Assembly: GCF_001425785.1 (NCBI RefSeq)
Contig: NZ_LMDI01000001.1
Coordinates: forward strand, 62,001-126,000
Length of the DNA stretch: 64,000 nt
Direction: 5' to 3'
DNA from: Rhizobacter sp. Root1221
Lineage (GTDB): Bacteria > Pseudomonadota > Gammaproteobacteria > Burkholderiales > Burkholderiaceae_C
Made by a program: the position numbers and the translations under genes. A model generated the notes under the pieces. That model ran no database searches and was not told the DNA's origin. It worked only from the letters and a program-made list of their open reading frames with translations. This document shows positions 33,281 to 42,500 of the stretch, piece by piece (within the stretch, counting starts at the first letter, position 1; each line of letters starts with the position of its first letter).

Positions 33281-34717
33281 TCAGCGCAAGCTGTTCGACG
33301 CGTGGCCCAGCATGTCGAGGACGTGAGTCGGCATGTTGGTGCGTAGGTTCCGTTCAAGCCGCTCCAGGTCGGTTGCAACGGTAGAGACGCTGTTCAGCTT
33401 CCCGTACATGGTCTGCTGTTCGGCATGGACTCGATCGAGGAAGCGCTGGCCGTCGCCGCGCAGCGCGTCAGCTCGCTTCTGCTGGACCTCATTCAGCTTG
33501 TAGTTCTTCTGGAGTGCAGCCAGTCCAATGGTTGTGAATTGGTTGAGGAACGTGGCGGCATAGTCGGCCGCGATCACCTCTCGGTAGTTCGCAATCAGGG
33601 TGTCTGCTAGCCCGGAGCCGGGAATTGTGTTCCCGACGGAAAGCATCCGCCAAACGGGGATGCTCGTGCTGTTTACGAACCCAACGGCGTTGGTGTTGTT
33701 CGGGATCGCGGTGCGGGTGCGGATGTGATCGGAAATCGTGCGCAGCATGTCCTCGACCTTCTTTGTCAGAGGCTCGTGGACATATGTGTCGAACCGAGAG
33801 ACCTCGTCGCACTCCGTGTAGTTGTTGCACTTCAGCAGCTGAACGTTGATGTTGCCGGACGGGGCCTCCGACTGCCCGTAGAGCAGATGTGCAACCGTAG
33901 TGATGCTTGGGCCGACGTACTGCGATTGCTTGTTGTCTGCCTCCGGGTAGAAGATGAACGTGCCGATGATGCTCATTGCCAGTTCACGGCTTGGATCGTC
34001 GAGGCTGTCGACGGTCTTCAGCGCCTTCCAGGTGAGGTTCCCGACGAAGGGCGCGAGCTCCTTCACGTTGGGGTCCGAGCTGCTCCGTGCGCTCGCCAGG
34101 ATGCTGGAACTGTCCGACGCGCATCGCCGCATGGCGGCATCGATGTCCGACTCCAACCCCATCGTCATTGCGAGCTTCGCGCATCCGCGTTGCGAGTCGT
34201 AGCCCATCGCCTCCGCGGCCGACGACACCATGGCCGTGGCCGTCTCACACGAATTGATCCGCGCGTTGTTGATCGACGTCTCCAGCCCCTTCGCCCACTT
34301 CGTCAGCCCGCCCAGCAGCGGCGACACCGCCTCTAGCGCGAGCTGGAACGCGATGCCCGGCAGCGCGGCCGTGACGTTCTTCAGCATGTTCTTGAACTCG
34401 GCCGCGGAGATGTGCGAGAACGAGCCTCCGAAAAGGTCGATGCCTCCGCAGCCGCCTTTGGAGTTGGGGAACTGGATCGCCGCGAGCTGGTAGGTCTTGT
34501 TCGGCGACCGCAGGTAGAGGTTGCCCCCGGCGTACGTGTTGAATGTCTGGCCCTTGAACGCGCCGGGCGCCGTGTAATTGCCGATCGCGCCGAGGTTGTT
34601 GAACATGTTGTTCACCTCGGTGTTGAGGTCGCCGGCGTAGGTCATCGGCGGCGTGAGGATGATGCTCCAGGCGACGACCAGCGCCGTCGCCCTTCCGAGA
34701 AACGAACGAATGGACAT
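33281..34717 (-). CDS. traH: TraH, F-type conjugation pilus assembly protein
   Basis: The protein is 478 aa (F TraH 458). It has a signal peptide (ATALVVAWSIILTPPMTYAG) and then the TraH domain with its Asn/Gly-rich start (LNTEVNNMFNNLGAIGNYT). A coiled-coil end follows (EVQQKRADALRGDGQRFLDR). It is a periplasmic part of the F-type pilus extension and retraction complex with TraF, TraW, TraU and TrbI. It overlaps nothing and sits 12 bases before traG and 9 bases after traF. Confidence 0.9.
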   Translation of the reverse strand: MSIRSFLGRATALVVAWSIILTPPMTYAGDLNTEVNNMFNNLGAIGNYTAPGAFKGQTFNTYAGGNLYLRSPNKTYQLAAIQFPNSKGGCGGIDLFGGSFSHISAAEFKNMLKNVTAALPGIAFQLALEAVSPLLGGLTKWAKGLETSINNARINSCETATAMVSSAAEAMGYDSQRGCAKLAMTMGLESDIDAAMRRCASDSSSILASARSSSDPNVKELAPFVGNLTWKALKTVDSLDDPSRELAMSIIGTFIFYPEADNKQSQYVGPSITTVAHLLYGQSEAPSGNINVQLLKCNNYTECDEVSRFDTYVHEPLTKKVEDMLRTISDHIRTRTAIPNNTNAVGFVNSTSIPVWRMLSVGNTIPGSGLADTLIANYREVIAADYAATFLNQFTTIGLAALQKNYKLNEVQQKRADALRGDGQRFLDRVHAEQQTMYGKLNSVSTVATDLERLERNLRTNMPTHVLDMLGHASNSLR

Positions 34718-34726
34718 GGCGGGCTC

Positions 34727-35629
34727 CTACCTGAGGCTGATGTGACGGGTGGCGGACGGGACCATCTCGTCGGCGCCGGGCGCTGCGACGGTGGCGATGC
34801 GCTCGAGCAACTGCGACTCCGAGAGCACGCCGTAGCCGAGCGGCGAGATCTTTCCGGTGAAGGGCTCGGCAAGGAGCACCGCGGGCACCTGCGTGACCTG
34901 TAGCGTCTTGGCGATGCCGTTGTCGCGCCGGAAGCTCTGGAAGTTCGGCAGGCCGCCGCCATCGACGCTGATCGGTACCACCTGGATGCCGTGCCGCGCT
35001 TGGAACGCCTCCAGCGTCGGCGCGAAGGCGTGGCAGTACGGGCAGTCCGACCTGAAAAAGAAGAAGACGACGTGGGTCCGGCCGAGGGCGGCCACCGACT
35101 TCTGGCGGTCGGCCGACTGCTCGCGGTCGTAGACCTGGATCGCCTGCGCGTTAACCGGCCGGCCTTCGAGCGTCATGTCGACGTTCGGCGTGGTCCACGC
35201 CACGCGTTGCGCGACGTCAGCGAAGTACGAGGCCTGCCGCACCACGCGCGCCTCCAGTTCCATGTAGCGCCGCACGTTGGCTTCGGTCGGGCGGATGATC
35301 GCGATGTTGCGGTACTCCTCCAAACGCTTCTGCAGCGCCTCGAACTCGACCAGCTCCGGCGCTCGCGGGTCGGGGGGCTTCTGTTTGGTCACTGGCTTCG
35401 CGGGACGCAATGGCTTGGGTTCGACCTCGAGCTCAGGGTCATCGTAAAAGTGCCATCCCCTGCGGTGATCCAGCCAGAAAAGCGATTGGGCCGAAGTCGG
35501 CGCCGCGGCAGCCACCTGCTCTCCGGCCTGGATCTGCGCCGCGGCGCCGCCTGCGGACATGGCCAGCGCGAATGCGTTTGACAGTAGGGCGGTGAGCCGC
35601 GCGGCGGTTCGTGTCGTAGCGGTGGGCAT
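34727..35629 (-). CDS. traF: TraF, F-type conjugation periplasmic thioredoxin-like protein
   Basis: The protein is 300 aa (F TraF 247). It has a signal peptide (ALLSNAFALAMSAGGAAAQ), a long middle segment and a thioredoxin-like domain with an intact active site (FFFRSDCPYCHAFAPTLEAF; CPYC, about residues 196-199) and the cis-Pro region (VTQVPAVLLAEP). F TraF itself lacks these cysteines, so here it may act as a disulfide enzyme alongside DsbC. The gene is separated from the upstream tra genes by the 13-kb DUF11 block. Confidence 0.9.
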   Translation of the reverse strand: MPTATTRTAARLTALLSNAFALAMSAGGAAAQIQAGEQVAAAAPTSAQSLFWLDHRRGWHFYDDPELEVEPKPLRPAKPVTKQKPPDPRAPELVEFEALQKRLEEYRNIAIIRPTEANVRRYMELEARVVRQASYFADVAQRVAWTTPNVDMTLEGRPVNAQAIQVYDREQSADRQKSVAALGRTHVVFFFFRSDCPYCHAFAPTLEAFQARHGIQVVPISVDGGGLPNFQSFRRDNGIAKTLQVTQVPAVLLAEPFTGKISPLGYGVLSESQLLERIATVAAPGADEMVPSATRHISLR

Positions 35630-36524
35630 TCGTTTCTCCAGGAGGCACGTCTGTCACGCTAGGCCGGCAGATGCTGATCACACAGCGGAAATCCCGACTT
35701 GAATCGCGTCAGTCGCCAACCGTGATCGAAGCGCTGGCCGTTCGGGTGCGTGCGCCGGCCTCAGTGCCGTCCGGCGTCGCGGATCGCAGGCCGCGTCGGG
35801 GCGGCGAGTGGAGCAATCTCGGTCCGCCAACGCCCGATGCGCCGAACCGCGGTCGCAGCCAGCAGCCGAACCAAGCGGTCGAACGTGCACCGGCCACAAA
35901 AGCGGGAACGAAGGGCGTGGTGGCCGTCGGGGGAACAGGCCGTCAAGGAAGATGTTCCAAGGCGCTGATGCGCGTCATGGTCCGGCAGCCCGACCCGTTG
36001 GTCGCGGATGTGCTGGAGTACGCCGTACGGCGCCAAAGTAGTAGCTCGGGCGCGTGAGCACCGGCAACGACGCTAGGGATGGGTCGCGCCATTGCGTGCT
36101 TGGCGGTAGTGGACGCGTTTCTGCCGTGACCGGCTTGACAGCAGTCCGCCGCTCGTCAGTACCGGCACCCGACCATGTGCGGAAGTTGGCGAACGTCAGC
36201 CTGTACGGTTCGTTAGCGCGAGTGAACCGCGGGACGCCGCATTCAAGCTTCTCGCAGCCCCGAGGCTAGAGCCGAGCAGCACTTGTCGGGATGGCGTCGT
36301 GGAACAACGTGTTCGGCGCGCCACACGACTCGTGCACAACGAGAACTAGTTCCTCAAGTCCCCTGTCGTTGGGCCGCGCAACCTGCAACTATTTGAATGA
36401 CAATTCCGCTTTTGTCAGTAAATGTGAAATCGGTGCTCATCTGTACCGGGTCCTGACAAGTATCCGCGGACCTTGAGCGCCACGCGCCGAGGCTGCCGCC
36501 ACCAGCAGTACGACAGAGCGATTG
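35630..36524. other. 0.9-kb divergent region between traF and the DUF11 protein gene, no supported gene
   Basis: Short plus-strand frames exist (35671-36057, 36054-36269) but have no good ribosome binding site or recognisable product. The last part (about 36385-36435) is markedly AT-rich for this window and holds the inverted repeat listed separately, so it probably carries the promoter of the plus-strand block. Confidence 0.4.
36398..36417. promoter_or_regulatory. inverted repeat TGACAA-N8-TTGTCA in an AT-rich patch upstream of the DUF11 gene
   Basis: The six-base arms are perfectly complementary with an eight-base spacer, about 110 bases before the start codon. It lies in the only AT-rich stretch of the divergent region. 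It is a candidate operator; no -35/-10 pair is firm. Confidence 0.35.
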
Positions 36525-39500
36525 ATGAAGTACCGAGTCTTGCGGGACCCCAAAGCCACACCGGCCGATCTCATTCACACCAGCCTCGATCCCGAAGGGG
36601 CGCCCCGACCACCCACCCGAACCGTTTTGCGAGCCGCTGCACGCTGGCTGCTGGCGCTCGGGTGCGCATTCGCGCCGGCGCTCGCGCTCGCAGTCGACGC
36701 CCAGATTTCGGGCTTCACGGACAATCCCGATCCTGCGGTCCGCGGCGGCCCGATCACGTACACGATCGTTGCCGAGAACACTGACGGCGACATCGCGAAC
36801 AACGTGGTCGTCACCTACGCGCTGCCCGCGAACACGCAGTTCGTGTCGGTCTCGGACGCGGCAGTCCCCGGCGCGTGCGTGCATGACGGGGCATCGCCCG
36901 GCACCGTCACCTGTACCTACCCGACGCTGCGAGGAACGCTCGCAGCCCCGGCCGGCCCGACCCGTACGATCAACGTCGTGCTGCGCACGATGGGCTCGAG
37001 CGTTGCGACGCTTAACAGCACGGTCAACATCACGACCACCGACCCGGACATCAATCCGGCGAACAATTCGCTGACCCAGAACACGACGGTCAACAACGGT
37101 GCCGATCTGAGCGCCTCGCTGAGCGGCTCGCCGAACCCCGCGACTGGCGGCGATCTGGTGAGCTGGACCGTGAGCGGCAGCAACCTCGGGCCTAACACGT
37201 CGGGTGCGGTGACCTTCACGAGCACGCTGCCTGGCGTGCTCACCTACGTGTCGGCCGGCTCAGGCGGCAACGGCTGGTCGTGCGGGGCAGCCGGGCAGGT
37301 CGTGACCTGTACCAGCGCGGCAGCCGCGGTCGGCGCGTATCCGAGCTTTCCGATCGTCACGCGGATCACCGGCGCAACAGGCGGCACCTTGACGCTGAGC
37401 GGCAACATCTCGTCCAGCGTCGGCGACCCCGACTCGTCGAACAACAGTCCCGTTGCGAGCGTCACGGTCAATCCCGGCGCCGATCTCACGGTCTCGCAGG
37501 ATCCGCCATCGCCGAATCCCGCGACCTCGGGCAATGCGGTGACCTTCACGCTGCATCCGAGCAACCTCGGGCCGCATCCGGCGACTGCAGGCGCGCAGGT
37601 CAGTTTCGCGCTGCCGGCAGGCTTCGCATTCTCGAGCGCAACGCCGTCCGCGGGCTGGGCCTGCCCGGACCCGAGCCCGGGCACGACTGTCACCTGCACG
37701 TTCGCGGGCAGCCTCGCCTCCGGCGCTTCGGGCGTGCTGACGATCGTCGCGACGACGCCGAGCGTCGCAACCCCGACCGTCTTCAACAACATCGCCGCGA
37801 CGATCGCGCCGAACGTGGGCGGTCCCGCCGATCCGAACGCGTCGAACAACAGCGCGACCCGCAGCGTCACTGTCTCGCCTGACGGCCTCGATCTGTCTGT
37901 CACAAAGTCGAAGACGCCGAACTTCGTCGCGCTCGGCGCCAACATGGCGAGCACCATCGTCGTGAACAACGCCGGCCCGCGAACCGCGGCGAGCGGCAGC
38001 ATCACGCTGGTCGACGCGCTCGATCCGGCCAAGGAGCAGTACGTCGGTGCCAGCGGCACCAACTGGTCCTGCGTCTCGGCCGCGCCGAACGTCAACTGCA
38101 CCTACAACGCCGCGCTCGGCATCGGCAACAGCAGCACGCTGACGATCACGACGCAGGCACTGGCCGCCGGCACCGCGACCAACAACGCGACCACGAGCTA
38201 TTCCGGCACGCCCGGCGACTTCAATTCGGCGAACGACCTGATCGGGGCATCGGTTTCCGTGACCGCGGCGAACAACTCGCCGGATCTGCAGGTCGCCCTG
38301 TCGGCCGCCACCGCTGGCGGCACGCAAACCACCGTCGAGGCCAACGAGACGCAAGTCGTTTACACGTTAGCGGTGACCAACAAGGTGATCGCAACCCCGG
38401 CGGATGCGAACGGCGTCGTCGTGACGCTCAGCATCCCCGGCCGCACCAGCGCGACCAACGTGACGCTGGACGCCACCGTTCTGACCAACACCAGCGGCAC
38501 GTCGAACGCCACCTTCTCGTGCACCGGCACCGGCACCGGTAGCACCGGCAACGTCGTCTGCACGCAGACCGGCGGCACGCAGCTCAGCCCGGGCGACGTG
38601 GTGACGTTCACCGTTGCCGCGAACCGCGTGATGGCCGACGGCACGTCCAATGCGAACGCGAGCGCGGTGTCGAGCGCGCAGGGCGACCCGCTGCCGAGCG
38701 ACAACTCGACTTCGTTGCCAATCACGATCGATCCCATCGCGGATGTCGAAGTCGTCTCGAAGTTGTTGGCGGCGAACCCGGTGCTCGCCGGAACGAACGC
38801 GATCTACACGATCACGCTGCGCAACAACGGCCCATCCTCCGCGGCGAACCTGTCGATGACCGACGTGTTCACCATTCCCGGTGGCGACACCGGCTTTACC
38901 TTCATCTCTGCGAGCGCGTCGAATGGCGGTTCCTGTTCCGGCCTGACCGCTGCCACGACCTATTCGTCGGGCGCGCCGACCATCACGTGCAGCTGGGGCG
39001 CCGCCGTCGGCAACGGCGGCACACGCACCGTGACCGTCACCGTGCGGCCGAACTGGCAGTCGGGTAGCGCGGCGCGCACGCTCGACAACATCGCGACCGT
39101 CAGCACGACGACCGCCGAAGACAGCGTCGGCGGCCAGGGCAGCGCATCCAACAACAAGTCCCAGACGCTGAACATCAGCCCGGCGCAGGTCGACATGCTG
39201 ATCAACGATAGCGACCTGGTTGATCCGCTCGGCTACGACCCGTCGGTGCCGGCGAACAACGACATCACCTACGCGGTCGTCGCATCGAACAACGGCCCGT
39301 CGCTCGCATCCGGCGTCGGCTTCACGTTCACGATGAGCCCGCCGGCGGGCAAGACGATCACGTTCCGCGGCGACGGCGCTGCGGCCGGCGTCGCGGCTGC
39401 AAATTCGAGCGGCACGATCGCCGGTAGTCTTTGCGACCAAGTCGGCACTCCCGTGACCGGACCGTCGACATTGACGGTGACGTGCCTGTACACCGCGCCC

Positions 39501-42500
39501 GGCCAGGTCGCGAACGCAGCGTCGGTCACGCGCCACCTCGTCTTCCGCGCCGATACCGCGCCGAACACCGGCGGCGACACGTACACCACCAGCGCAACCG
39601 CGGTCCTCAACGAGACGGACTCGAACACCTCGAACAACACCGAGGGCGAGACAACGACGGTGCGCGTGCGCGCCGACCTGTCGATCGTCAAGACCCCGTC
39701 GTCGAACCCGGTGCAACTGCGCGAGCCCTTCACCTGGAGTGTCGTGGTCAGCAACGCCGGTCCGGGCGACAGCCAGACCACCGGCCTGACCGACACGCTG
39801 CCCGCCGGCATGGTGTTCGGGGCCGGCACGCCGACCTGGGCGATCAGCGGCGGCGGCGCGACCGGCAGCTGCAGTGTCGCGGGCCAGACGATGACCTGCG
39901 CCTTTGGCGTGCTCTCAGCCGGCAGGAACGTGACCGTCACGGTGCCCGCACGCGTGACCACCTATCCGAGCGGCGGCCTCACGCAGAACTGCGCGAGCGC
40001 GAGCACCAGCGAGGTCGACCCGAACAGCACCAACAGCGTCTCGATCTGCGCACCGCTGACCGTGCAGCGCTCCTCGATCGCCGGCACCGCGTTCCAGGAC
40101 CGCGACCGCACCGGCGCGAACGCCGGCACGCCGCAGGCCGCACCCACCGAGCCGCGCATCGCGGGCGTTGCCGTGCAACTCTCGGGCACCGATGCGTACG
40201 GCAACGCGGTGTCGCAGAGCACGACGACCGACGCGAGCGGCAACTACTCCTTCACGAACCTGTCGCCGGCCGATGCCAGCGGCTACACCGTCACCGAAAC
40301 GCAGCCGGCCGGCTTCGTCAATGGCCCCGCCGCTCCGCCGGCACCGGCTGCGGGCGGCTCTTACGCGGGCGGCGGCAGCGCGGGCAATTCGAGCTACGGC
40401 GCCATCCTGCTCGCGGCGAACACGAGCGGTACCGGGTACGACTTTCCGGAAGTGCGCCAGCCGAGCCTCTCCGGCTTCGTTTACGCCGACGTCAACCTGA
40501 ACAACGTTCGCAACCCCGGCGTCGACAGCGCGATCGCGGGCGCGACCGTGCGGCTGCTGAACGCGAACACGCTGGCGCTCGTCGCCACGACGACGACCGA
40601 CGGCACCGGCGCCTACACCTTCGCGAACCTCGACCCGCTGATCACGTACACGCTCGAGGAGCCGATGCCGTCTTCGCCGACCGGCCTCGCGAACGGGCCG
40701 GTGAACCCGGGCCTCGTGAACGGCGCCGCGTGCGCGAGCGGCTGCACTGCGCAGCCGAACACGCCGAGCGCGGGCACCGACCGCATCACCGCGATCGATC
40801 TGGGCGCCGGCACCGACGGCACGCAATTCAACTTTGGGGAACAGCAGGTCTCGACGATCAGCGGCTTCGTGTTCGCCGACGTCAACAACAACGGCGTGCA
40901 GAACCTGCCGGGTGACATTGGCCTGGCCGGCGTGACGATCGTGCTGACCGGCACTGATGCGACCGGCGCGACGATCAATCGCACGACCACGACGGCGGCC
41001 GACGGCAGCTACAGCTTCGCGAACCTGCTGCCGGGGACCTACACGGTCACCGAGCCGACGCAGCCCGCAGGCTCAAGCAACGGTCTGACGATCCCCGGCA
41101 CCGGCGGCGGCAGCGCGACCAACATTGCGACGCTGCCGAGCGCGATCAGCGGCATCGCGCTGACGGCCGCCGCCAACGCGAGCGCGAACAACTTCGCCGA
41201 AATTCCGAGCTCGAGCGCGATCGCCGGCCGCGTCTGGCTGGACGCGAACAACAATGGCAGCATCGATGCGAGCGAGGGCGGCATCGCCGGCGTGACGATC
41301 GAGCTGATCGGCACCGACGCGAACGGCCCCGTCTCGCGCACCGCCACGACCGACTCGACCGGCGTGTTCTCGTTCGGCACGCTCGCGCCCGGCGTGTACA
41401 CGCTGCGCGAACCGACCCAGCCGACCGGCACGCTGAACGGCCGCACGATCGCCGGCACCATCGGCGGATCACCCAGCGGCACGGCCACCAATGTGGCCAC
41501 TCTGCCGAGCGAGATCAGCACGATCACGCTCGGCGTCGGCCAGAACTCGGTGGCCAATCTGTTCGGCGAGGTCCCGGCCGGCAGCATCGCAGGCCGCGTC
41601 TACGGCGACAACAACAACAACGGCAGCATCGATGCTGGCGAATCCGGCCTGGCCGGCGTCACGATCACGCTGAGCGGCACCGACGACCTCGGCGCGCCGA
41701 TCAACCAGACGACCACGACCGCCGCCGACGGCGGCTACACGTTCGCATCGCTGCGCCCGGGGACCTATGCGGTCACCGAACCGCAGCAGCCGGGCGGTGC
41801 GACCAACGGCATCACGAGCGCCGGCAGCGCCGGCGGCAGTGCGACAGCGCAGTCGATCACGCCGTCGGCCATCACGGCGATCGTGCTCGCCGCCGGGGTG
41901 AACTCCACGGAGAACAATTTCGGCGAGATCGGCAACTCGCCCGATCTGCTGGTCAGCAAGGACCATGCGCTGCCGCGCTTCACGGTGCACAACGCCGCGT
42001 CCTACCGCGTCCGTGTGCGCAACGCCGGCGAGCTGGCGACGACCGGCGACTACACAGTGACCGACCGGCTGCCTGTCGGCCTGACGTTGGCGGCGACGCC
42101 CAGCGGCGCCGGCTGGAGCTGCGTCGGCGCGGCCGGTGCGAGTGTGTTCAGCTGCAGCGCGAACGCGGTGATCGCGTCCGGTGCCGCGAACCCGAACGCG
42201 ATCGACGTGTCGGTCACAGTCGGTCCGCAGGCGGCGACGAGTTCGCCGGTCCACAACGTCGTGCTGGTCGAAGGCGGCGGCGAGCTCGATGCGCGCCGGC
42301 CGACGACCGCCGAGCGCGATGCCGCGATCAACAACCCGGCGTCGCTGCCGGTCTGCAATCCGGCGATCTCTCACAACGTGTGCCGCGATCCGACGGTCGT
42401 GCAACTGGCGGCATCGCTGGCCGGCACCGTCTGGTACGACGGCGGCAGCGTGTCGTCGCTGCTCGACGGCGGCGACACCCGCTTGGGGGGCTGGCAAGTC

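Noticed and set aside
35671-36269. Two short plus-strand frames between traF and the DUF11 gene
   Set aside because: Pro/Arg/Ser-rich, no ribosome site and no similarity to known proteins.
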